Source: Hymenobacter sp. 15J16-1T3B (lineage in GTDB: Bacteria; Bacteroidota; Bacteroidia; Cytophagales; Hymenobacteraceae). From it: DNA of 64,000 nt. Position 1 is the first letter of the stretch, and every line of letters starts with the position of its first letter. The stretch covers positions 372,001 to 436,000 of the forward strand of contig NZ_JAJFAV010000001.1 in NCBI RefSeq assembly GCF_020711235.1. The letters are read 5' to 3'. The notes under the pieces were generated by a model. That model did not search any database and was not told the DNA's origin. It was given only the letters and a program-made list of their open reading frames with translations. Position numbers and translations under genes: made by a program. Below, in pieces: positions 11,098 to 20,129 of this stretch.

Positions 11098-12492
11098 TTA
11101 AAACTCCGCGTTTTTGGGGAAGCGCGGGAAGGGAATCACGTCGCGGATGTTGGTCATGCCGGTCACGAACAGCACCAGGCGCTCGAAGCCCAGGCCGAAG
11201 CCCGAGTGCGGGGCCGTGCCGAAGCGGCGGGTGTCGAGGTACCACCACAGCTCTTCGGCGGGCACGTGCATTTCCTGCATGCGCTGCTCCAGCTTCTCCA
11301 GGCTTTCCTCGCGCTGCGAGCCGCCGATGATTTCGCCGATGCCGGGGAAGAGCACGTCCATGGCGCGCACGGTGCGGCCGTCCTCGTCGAGCTTCATGTA
11401 GAAGGCCTTGATGTCCTTCGGGTAGTTCGTCAGGATGACCGGCTTCTTGAAGTGCTTTTCCACCAAGTACCGCTCGTGCTCAGACTGCAGGTCGGTGCCC
11501 CAATCCACCGGGAATTCAAACTTCTGCTTGGCCGTCTTCAGGATGTCCACCGCCTCGGTGTAGGTCAGGCGCTGGAAGTCGTTGTCGACCACGAAGTGCA
11601 GACGGGTCAGCAGTTCCTTGTCGTAGAGGTCGTTGAGGAACTGCAGATCGGCCGGGCACTTCTCCAGGGCGTAGCGCACGAGGTACTTGAGGAAGTCCTC
11701 GGCCAAGTCCATGTTGTCTTCCAGCTCGTAGAAGGCCATTTCCGGCTCGATCATCCAGAACTCGGCCAGGTGACGGGCCGTGTTGCTGTTCTCGGCGCGG
11801 AAGGTGGGGCCGAAGGTGTACACTTGGCCCAGGGCCATAGCGGCCAACTCGCCCTCCAGTTGCCCCGATACCGTCAGGTTCGTGGGCTTGCCGAAGAAGT
11901 CCTCCTTGTAGTCCACCTTGCCGTCCTCGCTCAGCGGCGGGTTCTGGTCGGGTAGGGTGGTCACGCGAAACATCTGCCCGGCGCCCTCGGCGTCGGAGCC
12001 GGTGATGATGGGCGTGTGCACGTAGAAGAAGCCGCGGTCGTTGAAGTACTGGTGCACGGCAAAGGCCAGCGCGTGGCGCAGGCGCAGCACCGCCCCGAAG
12101 GTGTTGGTGCGGGGGCGTAGGTGGGCAATTTCGCGCAGGAACTCCAGCGAGTGGCCTTTTTTCTGCAGCGGGTAGGTTTCGGGGTCGGCTTTGCCGAGCA
12201 CCTCAATGCTCGTGGCCTGGATTTCTACCGACTGGCCCTTGCCCTGCGAGGCGACGAGCTTGCCCGTCACGGCCACGCAGGCGCCGGTGGCCACGTCCTT
12301 CAGCGTTTCTTCCGGAAACTTCTCAGCGTCGGCGACTACCTGCAGATTATTAATCGTCGAGCCGTCGTTGACGGCAATAAACTGCACGTATTTGTTGCCG
12401 CGGCGGGTACGAACCCAGCCTTTTACGAGCACCTCGCGGTCCAGCTCCTGGCTGGTCAGCAGTGCCTCTACGCTTGATCTTCTGACGGACAT
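11098..12492 (-). CDS. asnS: Asparaginyl-tRNA synthetase
   Basis: Class IIb aminoacyl-tRNA synthetase (464 aa) that charges tRNA-Asn in the cytoplasm. An N-terminal OB-fold anticodon-binding domain (residues ~18-110; [24 protein letters not shown]) is followed by the class II catalytic core. Visible in the core are [15 protein letters not shown], motif 2 [20 protein letters not shown] and motif 3 [16 protein letters not shown]. The length equals that of the bacterial enzyme. The ATG at 12492 gives the normal N-terminus. A terminator shared with the neighbouring gene lies just downstream, and an exact -7 box lies about 26 bases upstream. Confidence 0.97.
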   Translation of the reverse strand: MSVRRSSVEALLTSQELDREVLVKGWVRTRRGNKYVQFIAVNDGSTINNLQVVADAEKFPEETLKDVATGACVAVTGKLVASQGKGQSVEIQATSIEVLGKADPETYPLQKKGHSLEFLREIAHLRPRTNTFGAVLRLRHALAFAVHQYFNDRGFFYVHTPIITGSDAEGAGQMFRVTTLPDQNPPLSEDGKVDYKEDFFGKPTNLTVSGQLEGELAAMALGQVYTFGPTFRAENSNTARHLAEFWMIEPEMAFYELEDNMDLAEDFLKYLVRYALEKCPADLQFLNDLYDKELLTRLHFVVDNDFQRLTYTEAVDILKTAKQKFEFPVDWGTDLQSEHERYLVEKHFKKPVILTNYPKDIKAFYMKLDEDGRTVRAMDVLFPGIGEIIGGSQREESLEKLEQRMQEMHVPAEELWWYLDTRRFGTAPHSGFGLGFERLVLFVTGMTNIRDVIPFPRFPKNAEF

Positions 12493-12517
12493 CGTCTTAG
12501 AAATGAAGTTGAGCCGG

Positions 12518-12525
12518 CAAAAATA
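12518..12525 (-). promoter_or_regulatory. Candidate asnS -7 promoter box
   Basis: On the minus strand TATTTTTG fits TAnnTTTG exactly, 25 bases before the asnS ATG. Confidence 0.5.
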
Positions 12526-12610
12526 CGCGCCTTGTCCGTCATTCCTGCTTTATCCGTTCGTCATTCCGGGCGCAGCTGAGGAATCCGCGGGCTGAGGTGG
12601 GCCCGTCAAG

Positions 12611-12702
12611 TCAAGCGAAGTGGAGTCGAAGCATCTCTACTGCGTTGTTGACACTACGCTCGGACGTCCGCCCGCGAGACGCCTCGACTGCGCTCGACGC
12701 AA
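12611..12702. repeat. REP-like imperfect inverted repeat in the asnS-rpoN gap
   Basis: Arms at about 12611-12637 and 12676-12702 are imperfect inverted copies (GTCGAAGCATCTC against GAGACGCCTCGAC, with further pairing outward). A separate stretch at about 12562-12590 (CGTCATTCCGGGCGCAGCTG..GGAATC) looks like another dispersed intergenic motif. The whole 466-base gap 12493-12958 holds these elements and the two promoters, with no convincing gene. Confidence 0.5.
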
Positions 12703-12901
12703 CGGGCTAATATCAGCTGAGTAGCTCCGTTGTCCGTTTGCCTTTCCAAGAAGCAGCGCAATACTTTGACCGTCCCGGCGCGTAGCACCCAGCCCGAAAA
12801 ACCATAGCACTAAGCCGGGAGCGACGCGGCGGCGCCCACTTATCGTGCCAAGTGCGCAGCCGGCATCAACCTTTCCGCCCCAAGTGAAGTACACTGTAGA
12901 T

Positions 12902-12909
12902 TATCTTTG
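12902..12909 (+). promoter_or_regulatory. rpoN -7 promoter box
   Basis: TATCTTTG is an exact TAnnTTTG match, 49 bases before the rpoN ATG. Confidence 0.5.
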
Positions 12910-12958
12910 GCAGGGCTGCGCCTGCTAATTTCGGCGTCCCGCACCGCTTACCTCAGCC

Positions 12959-14536
12959 ATGCAAAGACTGGACATGAAGCAGCTTCTCTCGCAGAAGCTG
13001 TCCCCCCAACAGATACAGTTCATCAAGCTCCTCCAGATACCAACGGCGGAGCTGGAAATGCGCATCAAGGAAGAGCTGGAGATGAATCCGGCCCTGGAAG
13101 AAGGCGACGCTGAGGAGGCCGACTTGGCCGATGACGACGCGGACGACGAATTCGGCGACGACGCGGACGACACCGCCGACGAGCCCAGCGAAGGTGAGGA
13201 GTACGACAACCAAGAAAACATCCTCGACGAGGACTTCGACGAGACGCCCGAGCCCGAAATCGAGCTGCCCAAGGACGAGGACACCAGCGAAGCCAAGGAA
13301 TCCGACGACCTGGACATCGACGACTACCTCAACGACGACGAAATAGCCGGCTACAAGATGCAGGGCGACAACGGCGGCGACGAGGAAGAGCGCGACATGC
13401 CCCTGGCCGACACGTCCTCCACGCTCACCGACTCCTTGTTCGAGCAGCTGCGTTTCATGGACCTCGACGAGAAGAAGGAGGCCATCGGACGGCAGCTCAT
13501 CGGCTCCATCGACGCCGACGGCTACATCCGCCGCGACCTGGGCGCCATCGTCAACGACCTCGCGTTTTCGCAGAACATCGACGCCACGGAGGAGGAAATC
13601 GAGCAGGTGCTGCGCCTGATCCAAACCTTCGACCCGCCCGGCATCGGCGCCCGCGACCTGCGCGAGTGCCTGCTGCTGCAGCTGGACCGCCGCCCCCACG
13701 ACGACACCGTGGACCACGCCCAGCACATCCTGATGGACACGTTCGACGAGTTCACCAAGAAGCACTACCAGCGCATTCAGCAGAAGCTGGACCTGGAAGA
13801 CGACGAGCTCAAGGAAGCCATCAGCCTGATTCTCAAGCTAAACCCCAAGCCCGGCGGCTCGGGCCCCACGGGCGGCGGCCGGGTGCAGTACATCATCCCC
13901 GACTTCATCCTCACCAACGACAATGGCGACCTGAACCTGACCCTGAACGCGCGCAACGCCCCCGACCTGCGGGTGAGCCGCGACTACCAAGAAATGTTTC
14001 AGGCCTACGACAAGGGCGCCAAGAAAGACAAGAAGCTCAAGGAAGCCGTAACCTTCGTCAAGCAGAAGCTCGACGCGGCCAAGTGGTTTATCGACGCCAT
14101 CAAGCAGCGCCAGAACACCCTGCTGCGCACCATGGACGCCATCGTGCGCTACCAGCGGGAGTTTTTCCTCGAGGGCGACGAGAGCAAACTGCGCCCGATG
14201 ATTCTGAAGGACATTGCCACCGAAATCGGCATGGACATTAGCACCGTCTCGCGCGTGGCCAATTCCAAGGCCGTGCAGACGGAATTCGGCATTTACCCGC
14301 TCAAGTACTTCTTCTCCGAAGGCATTGCCACCGACTCAGGCGAGGACGCCTCGAGCCGGGAGGTAAAGCACATCCTGAAGGAAATCATCGAAGCCGAGGA
14401 CAAGCGCCGCCCGCTCTCCGACGACAAGCTGGAAAAGATGCTCAACACCCGCGGCTACAACATTGCCCGGCGCACCGTGGCCAAGTACCGCGAGCAGCTG
14501 AACATCCCGGTAGCCCGCTTACGCAAGGAGCTGTAA
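12959..14536 (+). CDS. rpoN: RNA polymerase sigma-54 factor
   Basis: Alternative sigma factor RpoN (525 aa). Region I is seen at residues 1-50: MKQLLSQKLSPQQIQFIKLL and LEMNPALEE, with the expected Gln-rich, leucine-patterned repeats. Region II (about 48-135) is a long, extremely acidic stretch rich in Asp and Glu. The core-binding domain follows (TLTDSLFEQL, IGARDLRECLLLQL). The DNA-binding end has a helix-turn-helix around IATEIGMDISTVSRV and the RpoN box ARRTVAKYRE at about residues 503-512. No sigma-54 activator is encoded in this window. The start could be Met1 or Met6 (MKQLLSQK). The promoter box lies at 12902. Confidence 0.96.
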   Translation: MQRLDMKQLLSQKLSPQQIQFIKLLQIPTAELEMRIKEELEMNPALEEGDAEEADLADDDADDEFGDDADDTADEPSEGEEYDNQENILDEDFDETPEPEIELPKDEDTSEAKESDDLDIDDYLNDDEIAGYKMQGDNGGDEEERDMPLADTSSTLTDSLFEQLRFMDLDEKKEAIGRQLIGSIDADGYIRRDLGAIVNDLAFSQNIDATEEEIEQVLRLIQTFDPPGIGARDLRECLLLQLDRRPHDDTVDHAQHILMDTFDEFTKKHYQRIQQKLDLEDDELKEAISLILKLNPKPGGSGPTGGGRVQYIIPDFILTNDNGDLNLTLNARNAPDLRVSRDYQEMFQAYDKGAKKDKKLKEAVTFVKQKLDAAKWFIDAIKQRQNTLLRTMDAIVRYQREFFLEGDESKLRPMILKDIATEIGMDISTVSRVANSKAVQTEFGIYPLKYFFSEGIATDSGEDASSREVKHILKEIIEAEDKRRPLSDDKLEKMLNTRGYNIARRTVAKYREQLNIPVARLRKEL

Positions 14537-14620
14537 GCAAGCCGCGTACGCAAAAGCGAAGCAGGCAGAATTGGTGGTTTGCCGCCGTTCCGCCTTCTTC
14601 GCTTTTCTATTTCCGCCGAT

Positions 14621-15241
14621 TTGAAAGACCGTTTGGCTTACGGCCTGTCCGTAGTGCTGCACCCCTTGCTGGTGCCCTCGTATTTGGTGCTGTTGCTCGG
14701 CTACGGCTGGCCCAGCCGGCTGCCCGTCCGGGGCTTGGCGCCGGTGCCCGCCGGCCTGCTGATGCTGGCGTGGCTGCTCAGCTTCTGGCTGCCGGCCCTG
14801 CTCATCGGCCTGATGGCCCGCGTCGGCCTCATCAGCTCCGTCGAGCTGCCCGACCGGCGCCAACGCACCGTGCCGCTGCTGACGGCCGCGGGCGGATTTG
14901 GCGCGGCGGCCGTGCTGCTGGCCAGCGTTGCCCCGCAGGCCGGGTTGCTTAGCCGCTTGTTTGCCGGCATCACCGTATCGGTTCTGCTCACCACGCTCAT
15001 CACGCGCCGGTGGAAAATCAGCGCACACGGCGTGGGCATGGGCGGGGCCGTGGGACTGGGCCTGTGGCTGCTGACGGCACCCGGCGGGGGCCGCCCCGCC
15101 TCGTACACCCTGCTGGCCGCCTTGCTGCTGGCCACGGCCGTGGGCTGGGCGCGGCTGCGGCTGCGCGCCCACACCCGTGCCCAAGTCCTGGCCGGACTGG
15201 GGCTGGGCGTGGTGACCGGCCTGCTTTTCTGCGCGCTCTAA
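14621..15241 (+). CDS. PAP2-like polytopic membrane protein
   Basis: A membrane protein of ~206 aa with about six hydrophobic helices. The end of the sequence keeps the spacing of the PAP2 phosphatase superfamily in degraded form: RRWKISAHGVGMGG where PAP2 enzymes have PSGH, then RLRLRAHTRAQVLAGLGLG where they have SRxxxxxHxxxDVxxG. The His of both motifs remains, but the usual KxxxxxxRP motif was not found. It may be an inactive or altered lipid phosphatase. No ATG is available; TTG at 14621 (reading MKDRLAYGLSVVLHP) is favoured over an upstream in-frame TTG at 14579. It directly follows rpoN on the same strand. Confidence 0.6.
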   Translation: MKDRLAYGLSVVLHPLLVPSYLVLLLGYGWPSRLPVRGLAPVPAGLLMLAWLLSFWLPALLIGLMARVGLISSVELPDRRQRTVPLLTAAGGFGAAAVLLASVAPQAGLLSRLFAGITVSVLLTTLITRRWKISAHGVGMGGAVGLGLWLLTAPGGGRPASYTLLAALLLATAVGWARLRLRAHTRAQVLAGLGLGVVTGLLFCAL

Positions 15242-15309
15242 CTTTTCCGAATCCGTCGGCTGCCGCAGCTGCGCAACGGCGCCGGGCTGCTCACAGGGCT
15301 GCCAACGGA

Positions 15310-15377
15310 AAACCCGGCTTCCGACAGCGCAGCACCTACGCCGCGTGGCCAGGTACCGCGGCGCCGAGGCCGGGTTT
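15310..15377. terminator. Possible bidirectional terminator with long loop
   Basis: AAACCCGGC at 15310-15318 pairs with GCCGGGTTT at 15369-15377 around a long, partly self-pairing loop. It lies between convergent genes. Confidence 0.4.
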
Positions 15378-15417
15378 CACGTGCGCGCTGCTACGCGGCT
15401 CGGGAGGTCAGTGGGGC

Positions 15418-16815
15418 CTAGCTTACCCGGATCAACTCCTTTTCCACCAGTTCTTGTACCTCGGGCCGGTCGTAGTCGGCCTCGGTTTCGATGTGCTGCA
15501 TCAGGCGCGCCATGATGGCGTCTTGGCGCTGGCCGTTGGCCCAGGCTTCGGCGTAGGGCCGGTGCGAAAAGGTAACCTGCGAGTATAGCGAAGTCCACTG
15601 GTCCGGGTACTGCGCCGATATTTTGCTCTCGATTTTCTTTTGCAGCAGGAAGCGCGGGTCGGCCACCTTGTCGCGCATTTCCACGAAGTTGTACACGGCC
15701 AAGTCGGCTACGGCGTCGGCGTTGGGCTTGCGCAGCTGCTGAAACTCGCGGAACACCGCCTGCCAGTCGGGGCCGTGGCGCTCCATCAGCTCGTCGAGCA
15801 CGGTGCAGTCCTCGAAGCCGGCGTTCATGCCCTGCCCGTAGAACGGCACGATGGCGTGGGCCGCGTCGCCGAGCAGCAGCGCCTCGTCGCCAAGCGACCA
15901 GGGAAAGCACTTCACCGTGACCAGCGAGGAGGTTGGGTTGTGGAAGAAGTCATCGGTTAGCTCGGGCATTAGCGGCAGCGCATCGGGGAATACCCGCCCG
16001 AAAAAGGCCGTCACGTCCGCCGGCGTCTGCAGCGAGGCAAACGAGTCTTCGCCTTCGAAGGGGAAAAACAGCGTGCAGGTAAACGTGCCGTCGAGATTGG
16101 GCAGCGCAATCATCATGTAGCTGCCGCGCGGCCAGATGTGCAGCGCGTGCTTTTCTAGGGCCCAGCCGCCATCAGGGGCCGCCGCAATGGTCAGCTCCTT
16201 ATAGCCGTATTCGAGGTAGGACTGCGAGTAGTCGAACCGTTCGGTTTTTTGCAGGGCGCTGCGCACGGCCGAAAACGCGCCGTCGGTGCCGAACAGGTGG
16301 TGGTAGGCCAAGTGCTGCTCCTGCCCGGTTGCTATGTCGCGCAGGTGCAGCTGCCGCTGGCGCAGGTTCACGTCGAGGCACTGCTGCCCGAAGAAGAGGC
16401 GTACGTTGGGTTGGTCTTCGGCCAGTTCCAGCAGGCGGCGGTTCAGCCCGCCCCGCGACACCGAGTAAATGCCTTGCCCGGGCTTGCCGTAGGGTTGCTG
16501 GCTGAGGTTGCCGTGCACGTCGTGCATCACCCGGCCGTACATCGGAATGGCCACTTCGCGCACCGCCTCGGCAATGCCCACGCCCTCCAACGCCCGCCAG
16601 CCGCGGTCCGACAACGCCAGGTTGATGGAGCGGCCGGAGTCGGCGCCGGCCCGGCGCGGGTCGGGACGCCGCTCGTACACATCTACCTGAAAGCCGCGCT
16701 TGGCGAGGTACAGCGCCAGTAAAGAGCCGACCAAGCCGGCGCCCGTTACGGTCAGGTGGTTGGCTGCGGGAGCAGATTCGGATTGCAGGGACGTGGAAGC
16801 AGAAAAACTAGTCAT
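15418..16815 (-). CDS. kmo: Kynurenine 3-monooxygenase
   Basis: FAD-dependent hydroxylase (465 aa) converting L-kynurenine to 3-hydroxykynurenine with NADPH and O2. The N-terminal FAD motif GAGLVGSLLALYLAKRG starts at residue 25. Kmo signatures follow: GRSINLALSDRGWRAL, MYGRVMHD, YSVSRGGLNRRLLELAE, LEYGYKELTI, HIWPRGSYMMIALPNLDGTF and the FAD-binding LLGDAAHAIVPFYGQGMNAG. The length fits the soluble bacterial enzyme. ATG at 16815 lies ~20 residues before the core. It stands apart from kynU, with a TonB receptor gene on the other strand between them. Its leader carries the CCACCCA motif shared with kynU, nbaC and the ALDH. Confidence 0.96.
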   Translation of the reverse strand: MTSFSASTSLQSESAPAANHLTVTGAGLVGSLLALYLAKRGFQVDVYERRPDPRRAGADSGRSINLALSDRGWRALEGVGIAEAVREVAIPMYGRVMHDVHGNLSQQPYGKPGQGIYSVSRGGLNRRLLELAEDQPNVRLFFGQQCLDVNLRQRQLHLRDIATGQEQHLAYHHLFGTDGAFSAVRSALQKTERFDYSQSYLEYGYKELTIAAAPDGGWALEKHALHIWPRGSYMMIALPNLDGTFTCTLFFPFEGEDSFASLQTPADVTAFFGRVFPDALPLMPELTDDFFHNPTSSLVTVKCFPWSLGDEALLLGDAAHAIVPFYGQGMNAGFEDCTVLDELMERHGPDWQAVFREFQQLRKPNADAVADLAVYNFVEMRDKVADPRFLLQKKIESKISAQYPDQWTSLYSQVTFSHRPYAEAWANGQRQDAIMARLMQHIETEADYDRPEVQELVEKELIRVS

Positions 16816-16823
16816 ACGAGGAG

Positions 16824-16840
16824 TGGGTGGGCCGAAAGTA
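16824..16840 (-). promoter_or_regulatory. kmo promoter and shared kynurenine-gene leader motif
   Basis: Read on the minus strand: TACTTTCGGCCCACCCA, a near-consensus -7 box followed at once by CCACCCA, ending eight bases before the kmo ATG. Very similar strings precede kynU, nbaC and the ALDH gene. Confidence 0.45.
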
Positions 16841-17006
16841 AGGCATTCCGCTTATACGCAGCTGTTTCAGCTCAACCATTGTTGTGTTGAATTCTTAGAT
16901 TTTTCTCAGGAAATACACAAGTATTATTGACTTAGTACAGTTGGCTACGTAAGATTGTCTACCTTACCATTAATTCCTGCTTTAGTACCAACACACCCGC
17001 CCCAAC

Positions 17007-17216
17007 ATGATAGTAACTGCTCTACCCGCTCCTAGCCTGCCGGCGCTGCCGCCCGAAGTCCAATTAGCGCCCACGGCAAGCGGTTTGATTACCACGCCCG
17101 AGGCCCCGTTAACCCCTCATACAGATCAGGAACAGGCGCCCTTCCAGATCGGCGATTTTACCCTGGGTGATATCGACTGCCCTAGCCTGACCGGCCACCC
17201 TGACATCCGTTATTAA
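17007..17216 (+). CDS. Orphan 69-residue ORF between kmo and a TonB receptor
   Basis: A small ORF with ATG at 17007 in an otherwise AT-rich gap. The product is Pro/Leu/Thr-rich at first and then acidic, ending DFTLGDIDCPSLTGHPDIRY with a single Cys. It has no signal peptide and no recognisable domain. Codons look mixed but plausible for the genome. It precedes the TonB receptor gene on the same strand with a hairpin and pyrimidine tract between them, so it could be a leader gene, a small regulator or a peptide precursor. It may also be a chance ORF. Confidence 0.4.
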   Translation: MIVTALPAPSLPALPPEVQLAPTASGLITTPEAPLTPHTDQEQAPFQIGDFTLGDIDCPSLTGHPDIRY

Positions 17217-17326
17217 TTCCGCAACTATTTACGAAAAGGCCGTTTTTTAACACAATGACAACAATCAGGTAGTATTTTATCAATCAAGTCATTATAAATC
17301 CGGGAAGAAAGCAGAAATTTGTAGGC

Positions 17327-17359
17327 ATGCCGCCTATGTCCGGAACATATGGGCGGCAT
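17327..17359 (+). terminator. Terminator-like hairpin and T/C tract just before the TonB gene
   Basis: ATGCCGCC-TATGT pairs with ACATA-(TG)-GGCGGCAT around a small loop, followed by a ~25-base T/C-only run that leads straight into the ATG at 17386. It could end the small upstream transcript or act as an attenuator of the receptor gene. Confidence 0.5.
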
Positions 17360-17385
17360 TTCTTTTCTCTTTTTTCTTCTTTTTT

Positions 17386-20019
17386 ATGCGGCAACTGTAC
17401 CCTGGCCTACTGGCATTGGGCAGCGCTGTGCTGGCCCTGCCAGCCCTAGCGCAATCGGAAGCCGGCGTGGGTGGTGTCGTGCGCAATGATGCTGGTCAAC
17501 CCATTCCCGGCGCTACGGTATTTATAAAAGGCACCCTTATCGGCACTGGCACCAACCGGGAGGGTCAATTCTCGCTGCCGGCCGACTTCAGCGACGGGCC
17601 GGTGGTGATTTCCGTGTCGTTTGTGGGCTACGAAACCCGCGAGCTGGCGCTGAGCAAGCCTACGCCCGACGTGGTGGTGACGCTCAACGACGCGGTGACG
17701 TTGAACGAAGTGGTGGTGGCGGCTTCCCGCGTGGAGGAAGCCCTGCAGCAAGCCCCGGTGACGGTGGAAAAAGTGGGTGCCGCCCAGGTGCAGCGCCTAC
17801 CTCCGCCCGACGTGTTGGCCGGCCTGAACCAGTTCAAGGGCATCGACGTGAACTCGTCCAGCATGGTGATGAGCAGCCTAAGCACCCGCGGTTTCAACTC
17901 CCCCAAGTCGGAGCGCGTGATTCAGCTGGTGGACTACTTCGACACCCAGTCGCCCTCCCTCAACATCAACTCCGGCAACCTCACCGGCATCCCGGAACTG
18001 GACATTGCCAGCATCGAGGTGATTCACGGGCCGGCCTCGGCCCTGTACGGCGCCAACGCCTTCAACGGCGTGGTGCTGCTCAACTCCAAGGACCCGTTTG
18101 TGACCGAGGGCTTCTCGGCGCGGGTGCGCGGCGGGCAGCGCAGCTACTTCGACGGGCAGGTGCGCTACGCCCACACCATCGGCAAGCGCTTCGCCTTCAA
18201 AGTGGTGGGCAGCTACCTCACGGCCGACGACTGGCTGGCCTCGAATTACAGCGCGGCCAGCACCCGCGTGACGCCAAACAACAACGCCGCCGGCTCGCCC
18301 CAGGGCTACGACGCGGTGAACCGCTACGGCGACGTGTCGAACACGTTTAACCCGGCGCAGCAGTTTCCGGGTGGCACCGCCACCGAGCTGTACGGCAAGA
18401 CGGTGTTCATGCCCGGCTTCACGGAGCAGACCCTGATAGCCGGCGACGACAAGGCCAAGGCCTTCAAGGTGGTACCGACGATTTCGTACCTGCTGACCGA
18501 CAAGCTGAAGGCCACCGTAGCGGCCAGCATCAACCGCGGCACGGCTACCTACCAGAGCTCCAGCCGCTACCGCCTACGCGACTTCGGCACCAACCAGTAC
18601 CGCGGCGAACTGCGCGGGGAGCGGTGGTTTTTGCGCGGCTCCTCCACCCAGGACTTCGGCAACAACTCCTACGACCTCGGCTTCCTAGGCTCGTTTATCC
18701 AGAACTCGCCGGTAGCTGCGGGCGCGCCCGCGACCTATGCCCAGCAGTTCTTCGGCACGTACAACAACGCCTTCAAGCAAGCGCGCAACGGCGGCGCGAC
18801 GGTGGACCAGGCCCTGGCCACCGCTCAATCGGTAGCCAACGCTACCCAGCTCGACCCCAGCAGCGCCCGGTTTGGGGAACTGCGCTCGGCCATCATCAAA
18901 GACAGCCGCCCGGGCCTGGGCGCACGCCTGAATCCCAGCTCTTTGCTCAACGAGGGCAACGCGCAATACGACTTCCGCTTCGGCGAGTCGACCAGCCTGA
19001 TCGTGGGCGCTTCGTACCGCAAGTTCCGCCTGGGCTCGAACGGGGAGTTTTTCTCCGACGACAACCAGCGCATCCAGAACCACGAGGTGGGCGGCTACAC
19101 CCAGCTCACCCACCAGCTGCTCGACGACCGGCTGAAGCTGGCCCTGGCCGTGCGCGTCGACGGGTTCAAGAACTTCGACCCGGCCGTGTCGCCGCGGGCC
19201 TCGGCGGTGTACTCGCTGGGCGCCAACCGCCAGCACAGCTTCCGCGCCAGCTACGGCCGCGCCTTCCGCTCCCCCACCCAGCTCGACCAGTACGTGCGCC
19301 TCGACGTGGGCCCGGTGCTGCTGCTCGGCAACGTGGGCAGCGGCTTCGACGGGCTGACCCTGCCTTCGGGCACGACGCCGTCCTCGCCTATTCACGTGGA
19401 CCCGCTGCAGCTGGAGCGCCTGAGCACCTACGAAGTGGGCTACCGCGGTACGCTCAGCAACAAGCTGTACATCGACCTGAACTACTACCGCAGCCAGTAC
19501 AACGACTTCATCGGGGCGCAGCGCTTCCTGGGCAACCCCAACGGCACGGCCACGGCCCCGCTGCGGGTGCTGCAGGTGTGGACCAACGCCGACCAGGAGG
19601 TGCACACCCAGGGTGGCTCGGCCGGCGTGAACTACAACGTGGCCAAGCCCTTGACCCTGAGCGCCAACTACAGCCTGAACGTGCTGGACCGCTCGCGCAT
19701 CAAGGACGCCAACTTCCAGACCTTCTTCAACACGCCCAAGCACAAGTACAACGTGGGCGCCAGCGGCACGGCTGGGCAGCTGAGCTACTCCGCCAACTAC
19801 CGCTGGGCGCAGGGCCACCTCTACGAAACGCCGTTTGCGGTGGGTGAGCTGAGCAACTACAGCTCCCTCGACGCCTACGTGGGCTACACCATCCCGCGCC
19901 TGGCCACCACGGTGCAGGCCGGCGGCGCCAACCTGTTGAACAGCAACAACGTGCAGGTGTACGGTGGCCCCAACATCGGGCGGCTGGCTTACCTGGGCCT
20001 GCTGGTCGATATCAAGTAA
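17386..20019 (+). CDS. TonB-dependent outer-membrane receptor
   Basis: An 877-residue outer-membrane transporter. A signal peptide (1 to about 22, ending ALAQ) is followed by a CarboxypepD_reg-like domain (about 28-107; GVVRNDAGQPIPGATVFIKGT, GTNREGQFSLPA, VSFVGYETRELAL). The plug follows (about 115-235; LNEVVVAASRVEEALQQAPV, STRGFNSPKSERVIQLVDY, IEVIHGPASALYGANAFNGV) and then a beta barrel to the C-terminus, ending YLGLLVDIK. No SusD-type partner gene is adjacent, so this is a stand-alone receptor rather than a SusCD pair; siderophore, cofactor or peptide uptake are all possible. ATG at 17386 follows a pyrimidine tract with no Shine-Dalgarno sequence, as usual in Bacteroidetes. Confidence 0.93.
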   Translation: MRQLYPGLLALGSAVLALPALAQSEAGVGGVVRNDAGQPIPGATVFIKGTLIGTGTNREGQFSLPADFSDGPVVISVSFVGYETRELALSKPTPDVVVTLNDAVTLNEVVVAASRVEEALQQAPVTVEKVGAAQVQRLPPPDVLAGLNQFKGIDVNSSSMVMSSLSTRGFNSPKSERVIQLVDYFDTQSPSLNINSGNLTGIPELDIASIEVIHGPASALYGANAFNGVVLLNSKDPFVTEGFSARVRGGQRSYFDGQVRYAHTIGKRFAFKVVGSYLTADDWLASNYSAASTRVTPNNNAAGSPQGYDAVNRYGDVSNTFNPAQQFPGGTATELYGKTVFMPGFTEQTLIAGDDKAKAFKVVPTISYLLTDKLKATVAASINRGTATYQSSSRYRLRDFGTNQYRGELRGERWFLRGSSTQDFGNNSYDLGFLGSFIQNSPVAAGAPATYAQQFFGTYNNAFKQARNGGATVDQALATAQSVANATQLDPSSARFGELRSAIIKDSRPGLGARLNPSSLLNEGNAQYDFRFGESTSLIVGASYRKFRLGSNGEFFSDDNQRIQNHEVGGYTQLTHQLLDDRLKLALAVRVDGFKNFDPAVSPRASAVYSLGANRQHSFRASYGRAFRSPTQLDQYVRLDVGPVLLLGNVGSGFDGLTLPSGTTPSSPIHVDPLQLERLSTYEVGYRGTLSNKLYIDLNYYRSQYNDFIGAQRFLGNPNGTATAPLRVLQVWTNADQEVHTQGGSAGVNYNVAKPLTLSANYSLNVLDRSRIKDANFQTFFNTPKHKYNVGASGTAGQLSYSANYRWAQGHLYETPFAVGELSNYSSLDAYVGYTIPRLATTVQAGGANLLNSNNVQVYGGPNIGRLAYLGLLVDIK

Positions 20020-20070
20020 TCGGGCGGCAACGGACTGACGCACCGTTGTTACTTCGCTCCCATTCGTACG

Positions 20071-20105
20071 AAAGGCCCGCTGCCTGATGCAGCGGGCCTT
20101 TTTTA
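20071..20105. terminator. Rho-independent terminator
   Basis: AAAGGCCCGCTGC / GCAGCGGGCCTTT with a five-base loop and a T tract, placed between the convergent TonB receptor and AlkB-like genes. Confidence 0.9.
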
Positions 20106-20129
20106 TGCAAGCATCGCGCTTCCGGCCGA

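Noticed and set aside
12560-12720. Possible tRNA or small RNA gene between asnS and rpoN
   Set aside because: The pairing found is a single imperfect hairpin; no cloverleaf or T-loop consensus.
17386-20019. SusC-type assignment for the TonB receptor
   Set aside because: No SusD partner is adjacent and the plug start lacks the SusC-specific DUF4480-type features; generic TonB receptor call kept.
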